Below, piece after piece: positions 33,729-42,853 of a stretch of 64,000 nt of DNA. The stretch covers positions 1,178,001 through 1,242,000 of the forward strand of contig NZ_JAKZBV010000001.1 of NCBI RefSeq assembly GCF_022539255.1, given 5' to 3'. Position 1 is the first letter of the stretch, and each line of letters begins with the position of its first letter. Position numbers and translations under genes: made by a program. The stretch is from Sinomonas terrae (GTDB lineage Bacteria; Actinomycetota; Actinomycetes; Actinomycetales; Micrococcaceae). The notes beneath the pieces are model-generated. The model was not told the DNA's origin, ran no database searches, and saw only the letters and a list, made by a program, of their open reading frames with translations.

Positions 33729-33777
33729 CCAGGGCGCCCCTCAAGGCAGGCCAGACCGCCGCAGAGGGGCGCCCTGG
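33729..33777. terminator. Strong hairpin terminator after the alcohol dehydrogenase
   Basis: Perfect 14-bp arms CCAGGGCGCCCCTC (33729-33742) and GAGGGGCGCCCTGG (33764-33777) with a 21-base loop. It lies between convergent units and may work both ways. Confidence 0.78.
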
Positions 33778-33947
33778 TCGTATGCCGGACCCGGGCACAT
33801 GCGTACGCCTAGTCAGGGCCGGCCGTAGTCGTAGTCAGCCTCTCGTGATCGGTTCTGTCGGGAGCCGCTTCAGAGATCGCAGCGGCGTCGGGGATGCCCT
33901 TCCAGCCGGCTGGTTGGTTCGGCGCGCCTGAGGGCGGCGCGGTCGGC

Positions 33948-35126
33948 TCAGGCGATGCCGAGAGCGGCCTCGTCGTAACGGCCTTCGAGCACGTCCGCAA
34001 ATGACACTGCCCTTCCGAGGGCGGCGGAGATGTAGACGGCACGGACGGTAGCGAGGGCGGCGGTGGCCTCCTCGACGCCCACCAGTGGCATGGTCCCGTT
34101 GCGGATTGCGCTGACCACATCCGCGTACTGCTTCTGGTGCGCAGTCTCGAGGTCGTCGGCGCCCTGCGTGTTGGGCGAGGACTCCAGGCCGCCGACTTCG
34201 ACTTCGGTCTGGTTGCCCGCGCCGGCCATGCCGTAGGACGGATTGCCGTCCCCTGCGGCGCCGTCGGCGGCGTGGAAGTAGGCGAGCCGGTCGTTGTCGA
34301 TCACGGCCGAGCCCCGGTCGCCGTGGACCTGGATCCGGGCGGTGAGGCCCGGGTAGGCGGCGGTTGTGAAGTGGAGTGCGGCCAGGGCCCCGGATTCGAA
34401 GCGGATAGTGGCCACGGCGGTGTCTTCGACCTCGACGCGCTCGTGCGCGAGCAGACCGGTGTGCGCGTGGACCTCGGCCGGGCGGCCCAGGAACCACAGC
34501 AGGAGGTCCACGGTGTGCACGCCCTGATTCATCACGGCCCCGCCGCCGTCCAGCTCCCATGTGCCCCGCCAGGCTCCGGAGTCGTAGTAGGCCTGGGACC
34601 GCCACCAGGCGACCGAAGCGACCGCGGAAGTGATCCGCCCCAGACGGCCGCCGCCGATCGCCCGTGCGACGGCCGCACTCGCCGCGTCGAATCGGTGCTG
34701 GCTGATCACGGAGATGACCTGGCCCCCGGCGCCCGCCGCTGCGGCTGCGTGGGCAACCCGCCGCGCGCTTGGCAGGTCCACATCGAGGGGCTTCTCGACG
34801 ATCACGTGCTTGCCGCCCTCGAGCGCCTCCACGGCGAGGTCGGCGTGCAGGCCAGAGGGGGTGCAGACGGAGACGAGGTCTATCTCCTCGCCGTGCTTCT
34901 CGAGCGCCTCCGCGAGCGATGCGAAGGCGGCCGGGCGTCCAAGTCCCGAGTCGTCGGCCACGGTGTCCGCGAGGGCGGAGGCGGCCGCCGGGTCGATGTC
35001 CACGAGGGCTGCCAGCTCGACGCCCTCGGTAGCGGAGATCACCTTGGCGTGCTGGCGGCCGATGACCCCGCAGCCGACGAGGGCGGCGCGCAGGGGACCG
35101 GTGCGGGCTGTGGGGCCTGTGCTCAT
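33948..35126 (-). CDS. Gfo/Idh/MocA family oxidoreductase
   Basis: A 392-residue NAD(P)-dependent sugar/polyol dehydrogenase. The Rossmann motif is ALVGCGVIGRQHAKVISATE (residues 14-33), followed by SVCTPSGLHADLAVEALEGG and the EKP motif in IVEKPLDVDLPSARR. The C-terminal beta domain has WELDGGGAVMNQGVHTVDLL with the family's catalytic-type His. Its start overlaps the stop of the isomerase gene (ATGA). It is the last gene of the operon SBP-permease-permease-isomerase-dehydrogenase, so it likely oxidises the imported sugar or polyol. Confidence 0.94.
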   Translation of the reverse strand: MSTGPTARTGPLRAALVGCGVIGRQHAKVISATEGVELAALVDIDPAAASALADTVADDSGLGRPAAFASLAEALEKHGEEIDLVSVCTPSGLHADLAVEALEGGKHVIVEKPLDVDLPSARRVAHAAAAAGAGGQVISVISQHRFDAASAAVARAIGGGRLGRITSAVASVAWWRSQAYYDSGAWRGTWELDGGGAVMNQGVHTVDLLLWFLGRPAEVHAHTGLLAHERVEVEDTAVATIRFESGALAALHFTTAAYPGLTARIQVHGDRGSAVIDNDRLAYFHAADGAAGDGNPSYGMAGAGNQTEVEVGGLESSPNTQGADDLETAHQKQYADVVSAIRNGTMPLVGVEEATAALATVRAVYISAALGRAVSFADVLEGRYDEAALGIA

Positions 35127-35968
35127 CGCAGGGTCACCCCCGCGTCATCGGTGAGGCGGCGGAAGGCGCGCCCGGCGACCCCGAACGCCGAGGGGCCGGA
35201 GAAGCCGCCGAGGTGGTGCGTGTTCGCAAGGTGCGGTTCGAGCGAGGCGAATCCGGTGAAGCCGTCCTCGCGCAGCGCCGCGATGGTCTCCTGGAGCTCG
35301 CCGTCGCCCTCGCCCGCGGGCATGACCAGGCGGTCGGAGGCGCGGGCGTCCTTGACCTGGAGGTACTCGAGGTAGGGGCGCAGGTTTTCGTAGCCCTCGG
35401 TGAAGGGCTTGACGCCGACCTGGACGAAGTTCGCGGGATCCCATGCGACGCGCAGCGCCTCGGAATCCACGGTCTTCATGATGTCCAGGACGCGCTCGGG
35501 GGTGTCGCCGTAGATGTCCTTCTCGTTCTCGTGGAGCAGCACCACACCGCCGGCCTGGGCCTCGGCCGAGAGCGCCTGCATGCGTTCCATGACGGGGCCG
35601 CGGACGTCCTCGGGCCCCAGGCCTTCTCCGCGGTAGAAGGAGAAGATCCGGATGTAGTGGGTGTCGAGCACGTTCGCCGCGTTGATCGCCCGGCGCAGGC
35701 GTTCGACCTCGTGGGAGACGGGCAGGCTCACGTCGACCTTGCCGATGGGCGACGCCACGGCCGAGACGCCCATCCCCTCCTCTCGCAGGATGCCCGCGAG
35801 GCGGAGGAGTTCGGCCTCCTCCATCTCCACGATGTTGGTCTCCCACGCGCTGCGGACCTCGATGTGGCTTGCTCCGAGGGCCTGCAGGACGGCGGCCTGC
35901 ACGAGAGGGTCGGGGCTGATCTCGTCGCCGAACCCGGAGAGGGTCCAGCCTGGCTGAGTGACGGTCAC
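35123..35968 (-). CDS. Sugar phosphate isomerase/epimerase (TIM barrel)
   Basis: A 281-residue xylose-isomerase-like TIM barrel (AP endonuclease 2 superfamily). Metal-ligand motifs are GGVVLLHENEKDIYGDTPER, RVAWDPANFVQVG and EYLQVKDAR, with SLEPHLANTHHLGG at the end. The GTG start at 35968 has GGAAGG eight bases upstream; a longer frame reaches into the permease and is rejected. Pairs of Gfo/Idh/MocA enzymes with such isomerases are common in inositol or keto-sugar pathways; the substrate here is unknown. Confidence 0.92.
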   Translation of the reverse strand: MTVTQPGWTLSGFGDEISPDPLVQAAVLQALGASHIEVRSAWETNIVEMEEAELLRLAGILREEGMGVSAVASPIGKVDVSLPVSHEVERLRRAINAANVLDTHYIRIFSFYRGEGLGPEDVRGPVMERMQALSAEAQAGGVVLLHENEKDIYGDTPERVLDIMKTVDSEALRVAWDPANFVQVGVKPFTEGYENLRPYLEYLQVKDARASDRLVMPAGEGDGELQETIAALREDGFTGFASLEPHLANTHHLGGFSGPSAFGVAGRAFRRLTDDAGVTLR

Positions 35969-36003
35969 GTCGTTCCTTCCTTGTGGCACGGTCATGTGCG
36001 GGG

Positions 36004-36939
36004 CTACTTGACGCTGCCGGCGGTGAGTCCGCCGACGAGGAATCGTTGGAAGATGAGGTAGAGGATGACGACGGGGGCCGCGCAGACGAGCGAGGCAGCC
36101 ATCATCTGGCCGTACAGCGGAACGGCGCCGCCCTCGGAGGAGGCCCCGAAGATCTGCAGGACGACGGCGACGGTCTGGGTGCTCGGGCGGGTGAGGACCG
36201 ACGCGAACATGACGTCGTTCCAGCCCAGCAGGAACGAGAACACGCCGGAGACGACGAGGCCGGGCCAGCTGAGCGGGAAGATGATCCGGAACAGCACCCC
36301 GACGGAGCTCGCCCCGTCGATCCGGGCCGCCTCCTCGAGCTCTTTGGGAAGGCCGCGCAGGTACGTCACCATGACCCAGATCGAGAAGGGCAGGGCGAAC
36401 GTGAGGTAGGCGAGGAACAGTCCCCACCATGTGCCGATCACGGTGATGCCCAGATAGTTCCCGGCCGACGCGAAGACCACGAACACCGGGAGGAGCAGGA
36501 GGCCGCCCGGGACGCTCTGCAGCCCGATCAGGCCCCGGAGGATCGTGAGGCGCCCGCGGAACTCGAACCGGACCAGGACGTAGGCGGTGATGATGGCGAT
36601 GAGCGAGGAGACGATCGCGACGAGGCCGGCGATCATGACGCTGTTGGCCAGCCCTCGCCCGAGCGGCAGGGTGCTCCAGATCTTTGCGTAGTTGGCGAGC
36701 GTGAACTGGGTGGGGAAGAAGGCGCCGCGCGCTACTTCGACGTCCGAGTTCATGGACGCGCACACGATGTACAGCAGCGGTACGGCGACGGCGGCGCAGA
36801 GGACGACGAGGCCCCCCACCAGGAACGGTGTGGGCAGGAGCCTCATGACCTCCGCCGACTGGGTCATCCTCCGGCCCGCGGCCCTGCGCGGCAGGGAGCT
36901 GCTGCTGGCGGTCTCGACTGACTCTTCGAGGGCAGTCAT
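36004..36939 (-). CDS. CUT1 sugar ABC transporter permease (MalG-like)
   Basis: A 311-residue permease with six membrane segments and the EAA loop ELEEAARIDGASSVGVLFRI. It is the MalG-type partner: its N-terminal cytoplasmic stretch is followed by LLPTPFLVGGLVVLCAAVAV and it ends GGLTAGSVK. The ATG at 36939 overlaps the preceding stop by four bases. No ATPase gene is present in this cluster. Confidence 0.94.
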   Translation of the reverse strand: MTALEESVETASSSSLPRRAAGRRMTQSAEVMRLLPTPFLVGGLVVLCAAVAVPLLYIVCASMNSDVEVARGAFFPTQFTLANYAKIWSTLPLGRGLANSVMIAGLVAIVSSLIAIITAYVLVRFEFRGRLTILRGLIGLQSVPGGLLLLPVFVVFASAGNYLGITVIGTWWGLFLAYLTFALPFSIWVMVTYLRGLPKELEEAARIDGASSVGVLFRIIFPLSWPGLVVSGVFSFLLGWNDVMFASVLTRPSTQTVAVVLQIFGASSEGGAVPLYGQMMAASLVCAAPVVILYLIFQRFLVGGLTAGSVK

Positions 36940-37913
36940 CGCTTTCCTCCTTTCTCGGTTCCGGTGTCCAGGCGGACGGCTCGGAGGTAGAAGAACAGGG
37001 GCAACGCGATGAGCACGAGAGAGAGCAGCGCCATGGCCGCGCCCATCCCGAAGCGCAGGCTCGTGAAGCTCATGCTGTACACGAGGGTCGGGAGGAGCTG
37101 GACGTCGGTCGGTGCCGGGACTCCGAAGAGCAGGAACGCGAGCGTGAAGTTGTTCAGGTGATGCAGCGTCGCGATGAGGAAGGCCAGGGCGACCGGGCCC
37201 TTGAGGTAGGGGAAGATCACGTAGCGCAGCTTGGTCCACCACAACGCCCCGTCGATGGCGGCAGCCTCGTGGACCTCTTGGTCAACGGACTGCAGCCCCG
37301 CAAGCGCCATGAGGTAGATGAACGGCCACGCCGCCCAAACCTCCACGGCGATCAGCACCCAATAGCTGGCCGGCCCGTAGAGCCATTGCGGCGGGGCGAT
37401 CCCCAGTCCCGAGAGGAACTTGTTCACGATCCCGTCGGGCTGGAGCATGGTGCGCCAGAACGTCCCCACCACGAAGGAGGGCAGGACGTATGGGACGAGG
37501 AACAGGGACCGGACCAGCGACCTTCCGCCGAACCGGTTCTGCGTCGCCAGCGCCGCGTACACGCCGATCGGCACCGTGATGAGCGTGGCGATGACCGAGA
37601 AGGAGACGCTGTTGAAGAACGCGTGGACCAGGTCGGTCCCGGTGAACGCCTCGACGAAGTTCTTGAGGCCGATGAAGGGGGCGCTGACCCACTTGCGGAT
37701 CGTGTACTGGTCGAGCTGGAGCATCGAGATGTAGACGCCCAGGGCGAGGGGGACGGCGATGATCAGGCCGATCAGCAGCGCACCCGGGGTGAGCAGCCAC
37801 AGGGGGCGGTTGCGCTCGCTCACCGTGCGCCGCCGGCCGGCAGGGGTGGTCCCGCCGGACGACGGGGCAGCGTTACGCCCCTGGGGGGCGTTCTTCCGCA
37901 CCGTGATGCTCAC
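36936..37913 (-). CDS. CUT1 sugar ABC transporter permease (MalF-like)
   Basis: A 325-residue permease with six membrane segments and the EAA loop EVHEAAAIDGALWWTKLRYV. The GTG start at 37913 overlaps the stop of the binding-protein gene in GTGA. The 35-residue N-terminus is basic and disordered. It works with the neighbouring permease and binding protein. Confidence 0.94.
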   Translation of the reverse strand: MSITVRKNAPQGRNAAPSSGGTTPAGRRRTVSERNRPLWLLTPGALLIGLIIAVPLALGVYISMLQLDQYTIRKWVSAPFIGLKNFVEAFTGTDLVHAFFNSVSFSVIATLITVPIGVYAALATQNRFGGRSLVRSLFLVPYVLPSFVVGTFWRTMLQPDGIVNKFLSGLGIAPPQWLYGPASYWVLIAVEVWAAWPFIYLMALAGLQSVDQEVHEAAAIDGALWWTKLRYVIFPYLKGPVALAFLIATLHHLNNFTLAFLLFGVPAPTDVQLLPTLVYSMSFTSLRFGMGAAMALLSLVLIALPLFFYLRAVRLDTGTEKGGKR

Positions 37914-39265
37914 TGGCTCGATGCCGCCCGGTCGAGGGAGGCCTGCGAGTCCTTCTGCGCCTTCTCCAGGGCCGCCTCGAGTGCGCTGTCGCTGACTCCG
38001 GAGCCGGAGAGTGCCTGGCGCGACTGGACGACGACGTTGGTGAGCGCGAGCTGGATGTCGCCCCACGCTCCGGTGAAGGGAGTCGACTTCGACTGGCTCG
38101 CGGAGTCGAGGACCGGCGCGAGCGACGGATCCGACTGCTCGACCTTCTTGGCGGCAGCAGCGTTCGCCGGGAGATCGCCGAAGGTCTTGTTGTAGTTGAC
38201 CTGCTCATCGTCGCTGGTGATGAGCTTGATGTAGGCGGCGGCCAGGTCCTGGTTCTGCGAGTACTTGGCGATCACGAGGTTGTCACCGGAGATGATCGAG
38301 CTGACCGGGGCCCCACCCGCGGGCGCGCTCGACTGGCCCGGGGGCACAGTCGGCATCACGGCGTAGGCGTACTTGCCCTTGATGGCCGAGTTGTCGAAGG
38401 TGACCTTGCTCGAAACGGTCGTCATGAGCATCATCGCGGACTTGCCGGACGCGAAGTCCGCGGCTGCCTGGGTGTCGTTCCATCCGACCGCGGCCGGGTT
38501 GACGACCTTGTCCTTCGTGAGCCATCCGAAGTAGGCCTGGTAGGCGTTCTTCACCGTGGGTTCGTCGATGCGGGCCTTGTTGCCGTCGACGAGCGGGTTG
38601 CCGGCCTGGTTCGCCATGGCCCAGGCGAACTTCCACGGGGTGTAGTTGTCGGCGTAGCCGGTCGCGAAGCCGTACACGCCGTTGCCGGTGAGCTTCTTGG
38701 CCTGCGCCAGCAGCCCGTCCCAGGTCGTGGCGGGCTTGTCGATGCCCGCCTCCTTGAACAGGTCGGTGTTGTAGGCCAGGACATAGGGGCGATCGGTGAA
38801 CGGGACGGCGATCTGGTTCTGCTGGGCGGGTCCCGAGATGCCCAGCGTGGCCGGCACGAAGCGGTCGCGGCCCCCGACCTTGTCCCACATTGCCTGGTCC
38901 AGCTTGACGAAGGCCCCGGTCGAGTAGGCGGTCGGCGTGAAGGTCGTGCCGATCTGGTACACGTCGGGGCCCTGCCCGGCGACGACCGAGGTCTGGATCT
39001 TCTGCAGCTCGTCGTTGGCCGACGCGAACGTCTCGAACTTCAGGTCAGCCCCTGTCTGCTTCTTGAAGGCGTCGGCGATGTGCTGCTGCCACGCCCGGAA
39101 CTGGTCGGCGTGGTTGGCGTTCGCTCCCACCAGCACGTCCAGGGTCTTCCCCGAACCGGACGCGTTGCCGTCTCCGCCGCTGTCCTGGCCGCACCCTGCC
39201 AGCCCGAGGGCACCCATGCCCAAGGCCGCGGTCAGGCCGATGGCACGCAGTGTTGCTCTGTTCAT
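37910..39265 (-). CDS. Sugar-binding lipoprotein of the CUT1 importer
   Basis: A 451-residue extracellular binding protein (family 1). The signal ends in the lipobox LGLAGC with Cys25. Family marks are AFKKQTGADLKFETFASAND, GQGPDVYQIGTTFTPTAYST, VPFTDRPYVLAYNTDLFKEA and TTWDGLLAQAKKLTGNGVYG. GGAG lies upstream of the ATG. It is the first gene of the five-gene operon, divergent from a LacI gene that probably regulates it. The sugar cannot be named. Confidence 0.93.
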   Translation of the reverse strand: MNRATLRAIGLTAALGMGALGLAGCGQDSGGDGNASGSGKTLDVLVGANANHADQFRAWQQHIADAFKKQTGADLKFETFASANDELQKIQTSVVAGQGPDVYQIGTTFTPTAYSTGAFVKLDQAMWDKVGGRDRFVPATLGISGPAQQNQIAVPFTDRPYVLAYNTDLFKEAGIDKPATTWDGLLAQAKKLTGNGVYGFATGYADNYTPWKFAWAMANQAGNPLVDGNKARIDEPTVKNAYQAYFGWLTKDKVVNPAAVGWNDTQAAADFASGKSAMMLMTTVSSKVTFDNSAIKGKYAYAVMPTVPPGQSSAPAGGAPVSSIISGDNLVIAKYSQNQDLAAAYIKLITSDDEQVNYNKTFGDLPANAAAAKKVEQSDPSLAPVLDSASQSKSTPFTGAWGDIQLALTNVVVQSRQALSGSGVSDSALEAALEKAQKDSQASLDRAASSQ

Positions 39266-39348
39266 ATTTCGATTGCTCCTCGTCGAGTCGCTCAGATGTG
39301 GGACCCGGCTCGGTCGGCCGGAATGTTGCCCACGCCACACTAAAGCGG

Positions 39349-39361
39349 TGTTGCGGCAACA
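39349..39361. promoter_or_regulatory. LacI-type operator TGTTGCGGCAACA
   Basis: A perfect 13-bp odd-centred palindrome in the divergent gap between the sugar importer and lacI. A related half site TGTTGCC lies at 39324-39330, and two TTTGCCA words follow at 39371-39377 and 39382-39388. Placement suits control of both genes. Confidence 0.68.
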
Positions 39362-39468
39362 ACGGCACCTTTTGCCATAATTTGCCATCTTTGCTCCTTG
39401 AGGCCATCCGATGGTGCAGAATCGAGGGAGAGGCAAGCCGGAGGGGCCGGGACGAGGGGAGTGCGACC

Positions 39469-40539
39469 TTGGATGCTGGTGAGGCCGGTAGCGGGGGACA
39501 TGGGCGTCCCGCAACAATCCGTGATGTGGCGGCCCTGAGTGGCGTGGCCGCGTCGACGGTCTCCCGCGCGCTGTCGCAGCCGGGGCGCGTCAACCATGCC
39601 ACCGTTGCGCGCGTGCGCGCCGCGGCGGAGGAACTCGGCTATGCCCACATCGCGCGGCCCCGGGGGCTCTCTTCCTCCCGCGCTGGCGCCGTGGCGGTGT
39701 TCGTCCCGGACATCACGAACCCGTTCTTCTTCGATTTCATCCACAGCACCCACCACCAGCTCCGCACCGCCGGCTACGCGCAGATGCTCGTGGACACCGA
39801 GGAGGACGTTGATCTCGAGGCGGCGTACCTGGAGGAGTTCCAGGGCTCCGCCGTCGGCTTCATCCTCGCCGCGACCCGACTCGAAGACGACCAGCTCGTC
39901 GCGGCGGCCGCCCGCACCCCGATCGTGGCGCTCAACCGAGACGCAGAGGGGGTGCCATCGGTCATGATCGCAACCCCAGAGGGCGTCAGGCAGGCGGCAG
40001 AACACCTCCTTTCCCTGGGCCACCGCGACATCGCGTACATCGCCGGCCCCCCGACGTCATGGTCTGACCAGAGCCGCTGGGCCGCGCTCGAAGAGAGCGC
40101 GGCCGTGCTTGGAATCACCATGAGGCGTCTCGGCCCCTACCATCCGAGCCGCAGCTCGGGGCCCGCGGCCGCGGACGCGCTCGTGAACAGCGGCGCCACG
40201 GCCTGCATCACCTTCAACGACCTTCTCGCCATCGGCATCCTCGCCCGGCTCGCCGAGCGCGGGATCGACGTCCCGGGCCAGATGAGCGTCGTCGGCTGCG
40301 ACGACATCTTCGGGGCTGACTTCTGCAGCCCTCCCCTCACCACCTTGACCTCGCCCATCGAACAAGCCGGACGCGTGGCCACCGATCTGCTAATCAGCAG
40401 GCTTCGCCGCCCGGCCGGGGCCCAGCCCAGGAACCGCGCACTCCTTCCCACCCATCTGACCATCCGCTCCTCGACGGGACAGGCTCCTCTGAGGCCCGTC
40501 ATGACGGGACAGGAAGGCCTCGCACAGCGCACCGGGTGA
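39469..40539 (+). CDS. LacI family transcriptional regulator
   Basis: A 356-residue LacI regulator with HTH ATIRDVAALSGVAASTVSRA and hinge, then the sugar-binding core AVAVFVPDITNPFFFDFIHS, HLLSLGHRDIAYIAGPP and SVVGCDDIFGADFCSPPLTT. The likely start is TTG at 39469: GAGGGGA ends eight bases upstream and no in-frame ATG or GTG lies near. It is divergent from the sugar importer operon and is its expected repressor. Confidence 0.93.
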   Translation: MDAGEAGSGGHGRPATIRDVAALSGVAASTVSRALSQPGRVNHATVARVRAAAEELGYAHIARPRGLSSSRAGAVAVFVPDITNPFFFDFIHSTHHQLRTAGYAQMLVDTEEDVDLEAAYLEEFQGSAVGFILAATRLEDDQLVAAAARTPIVALNRDAEGVPSVMIATPEGVRQAAEHLLSLGHRDIAYIAGPPTSWSDQSRWAALEESAAVLGITMRRLGPYHPSRSSGPAAADALVNSGATACITFNDLLAIGILARLAERGIDVPGQMSVVGCDDIFGADFCSPPLTTLTSPIEQAGRVATDLLISRLRRPAGAQPRNRALLPTHLTIRSSTGQAPLRPVMTGQEGLAQRTG

Positions 40540-40865
40540 CAGGCCGGAAGTCAACCGACCAGCGCCGGGCGCGGCCACCACCGAGGAAAAGAGCGGGGAA
40601 ACCTGCGTGGCCGGCTGTCTTGAGGGCCGAGGCGAATGCCAGTGGGCCGACAGGTTCGTCTACGGCTGGAATGTGGTCGCGTTCCGCCTCGCGTTTTAAT
40701 GTCGGGGCGGACGAGGCGCATGATCCGGCGAGGCGCTGTCTTCCCTTGACCGGCCGGGGTTTCCGCGCCGGTGGACGTCAAGGAGTTCGAGAAGTACGTC
40801 GCGGCGACGGCCAGGAGCGCTGCGAGGTCCTTCGCCTCGGGCGCTTAATAGCTGCCTTCGGGCGA
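40540..40865. other. Gap between lacI and the FUSC gene; no gene seen
   Basis: About 325 bases with codon-like composition but no supported gene. A short frame from 40772 (VDVKEFEKYVAATARSAARS) ends at 40849 and has no recognisable relatives or ribosome binding site. No clear terminator hairpin was found. Confidence 0.5.
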
Positions 40866-42025
40866 TCAACGGGAGCTGGCGGTCTCCTCTATCAGGGACT
40901 TTTTCGCCGTTTCGATAGGGTCCTGCGCCGTGTCCGCTTCGGAGGCAACCAGAGTGTGGATGCCGCTGATCTGCAGCGCGAGCTCGCGGAGAATGCCCGC
41001 GTCGGAGTGCGCCTTTCGTGGGTGATGACAGTGGCGCCTAGGGCAATGGTGAGGCCAATGACGGTCTCGAGGGCGCGCTGAGTCAGGAGGGTGCCGATCG
41101 AGGCTGGCAGCATGAGATCGCCGAGCAGAAGGGCCATCGGCGTGAAGAAGACCAGGCCGAGGCTGTAATTGCGCCCGGTCGTCAGCTCGGTGCACGCCTG
41201 GAGCGCGGCGATCACAATGATCGCGGCATAGCTGCTGGGGTGGGCGGCCAGGACGAGGGCTGCGACGCCAAGACCGGCGGCGGTGCCCATCACCCGCTGG
41301 GCAGCGCGCGTGAGGCGGGCGTGCAGATCTGGTGCCGACATGGGGACGGATGCCGTGACGAAGGTCCAGTAGGGGTGGCCGATGCCGCTGGTCGCGACGG
41401 CGAGGCCGGCGGCGGCGATACCGAGCAGATAGCGGGCGGCGTGACGGCCCACCGGGTCGGACGGGCGTAGGCCGCGCCACGACAGCCGATACCGCACCGG
41501 GCCGCCCTCGCAGCCGGGGCGACCCGGGAGGGCGGGCAGCAGCGCGAAGACGGCCGCGCCAGCCGCAGCGAGGGCGGCTGCGGGCACCGTGCTCAGCGGG
41601 ATCGGGACCGTGGCCGAGGCTGTGAGGGCGAAGACCGGGTTGAGGGCTCCGGCCGGATGCCATCGGCCCAGCTCAGCTAGCACTACCGCGACGCCGGCCC
41701 AGGCGGCCGCGACCGGGACGAGTAGCCAGAGCCGGAACGGGACGGTCGCCACTAGGGCGCCGACGACGACGCCGACCACCAGCACCACGCCCGCCTGCGC
41801 CTGCATGGCTAGGCGTACCCGAGCCCGCTCGTGTCGGCCGTACAAGGCGGTGAAGGCGCCGATCGCCGCATACAGCAGCAGGTTGTCGCGGCCGGACGCC
41901 AAGCAAGCCACCAGCGGCACGAAGATCGCCAGGCTTGCGCGCAGGGCGGTCCAATGGGCGCCGGCATGCGGGCCGAGGTCGAACACTGCCGCCCACCAGG
42001 ACCGCGTGGGGGTGGCGTGCGTCAT
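40866..42025 (-). pseudogene. FUSC-type aromatic acid/efflux membrane protein, 3' frameshift
   Basis: From ATG 42025 (GGAAGG upstream) the protein reads MTHATPTRSWWAAVFDLGPH and has two blocks of hydrophobic segments with the central SDPVGRHAARYLLGIAAAGL and GIGHPYWTFVTASVPMSAPD, typical of FUSC/aromatic acid exporter proteins. Near 41018 the frame appears to slip by one base: the first frame goes on as low-complexity TPTRAFSASSRCRSAASTLW to 40892, while the next frame gives a natural continuation HSDAGILRELALQISGIHTL VASEADT and stops at 40866. The last 50 residues are therefore in the wrong frame. The transporter might still fold, so loss of function is uncertain. Confidence 0.75.
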
Positions 42026-42038
42026 TTGGACCTTCCGA

Positions 42039-42060
42039 GGTAGTACAGAAATGAAGTACC
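42039..42060. promoter_or_regulatory. Imperfect palindrome, candidate MarR operator
   Basis: GGTAGTAC and AAGTACC-type arms (6 of 8 positions pair) enclose a six-base centre in the FUSC/MarR divergent gap. A second GGTT...AACC-like AT-rich element follows at 42065-42088. Such 20-bp dyads are typical MarR targets. Confidence 0.45.
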
Positions 42061-42133
42061 TCAAGGTTACTACATCTATGAACTACCATGGTGATTGACC
42101 GAAACGACGGCGACGGGGGCGCGGAGGAGCCGG

Positions 42134-42709
42134 ATGGATAAGGACGCGGACGGCCTGCCCGCTCATGGCGACGTCGTGGACCGGATGCAGCGTGAGTGGG
42201 CCGGGCTGCGCCCGGACCTGAGCTTCACCAGCCTCGGCGTGATCCACCGCGTGCTGCGCGCTTCCCGCCTCATCCTCGAAGCCAGCGATGCCTTCCTCGC
42301 CGACTACGGGCTCACCCGCGGCGAGCTGGACGTGCTTTCCGCGCTGCGCCGTACAGGCGAACCTCTGAGCCCAACGACGCTGGCCCAGACGCTGCTTGCC
42401 CCGCGCTCCGCGATCACCATGCGGCTGAACGCCCTCCAGGGTCGGGGACTGCTGAGTCGGACGGCCAACCCGGCCGACGGCCGCTCGTTCCTGCTCGTCC
42501 TCACCGACACCGGCGCCGCGCTCGTGGACGAGGTGATTCCCGCCCAGCTCGCCCTCGAAGATGCCCTACTCGCCGAAGCCCCGGCCTGGGCCGTCGAGGG
42601 TTTGGTCGATCCCCTGCGGGCACTGACCTCCGTATGGGAGCAAGGACGCGGCAACCAAGCCGAGTCCAGCAAGGATCGGCGGAAAGGCGCGCTCGAGCCC
42701 TCCGAATGA
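42134..42709 (+). CDS. MarR family transcriptional regulator
   Basis: A 191-residue MarR protein: LTRGELDVLSALRRTGEPLS, then TLAQTLLAPRSAITMRLNAL forms the winged helix, and LLSRTANPADGRSFLLVLTD is the wing with the conserved D-x-R. ATG 42134 is preceded by GGAGGAG; an in-frame TTG at 42095 is rejected. It is divergent from the FUSC gene and probably represses it in answer to a phenolic or aromatic ligand. Confidence 0.92.
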   Translation: MDKDADGLPAHGDVVDRMQREWAGLRPDLSFTSLGVIHRVLRASRLILEASDAFLADYGLTRGELDVLSALRRTGEPLSPTTLAQTLLAPRSAITMRLNALQGRGLLSRTANPADGRSFLLVLTDTGAALVDEVIPAQLALEDALLAEAPAWAVEGLVDPLRALTSVWEQGRGNQAESSKDRRKGALEPSE

Positions 42710-42853
42710 GCTGCAGCAGCGCGCGCTTCGGGTGGGCATCGGCCGACTCGCTACCGGGTTCCGCGTGGTAGACCATCAACGGCGCTCGCTTCAACCTGAG
42801 GATGAAGAACGGCGAACCCAAGCCCGTGCCCGGTTCAACGATCCTCCCGCGCC

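Noticed and set aside
33917..33955. Weak hairpin over the stop of the Gfo/Idh gene as terminator
   Set aside because: The stem is only eight pairs with a long GC loop and covers the stop codon; not convincing beside the strong hairpin at 33729-33777.
34137..35375. Plus-strand frame of 412 codons opposite the Gfo/Idh and isomerase genes
   Set aside because: Antisense shadow; spans the overlap of two well supported genes and has no domain pattern.
40536..41081. Plus-strand frame of 181 codons after lacI
   Set aside because: Overlaps the FUSC 3' end in antisense, no ribosome binding site, composition not protein-like.
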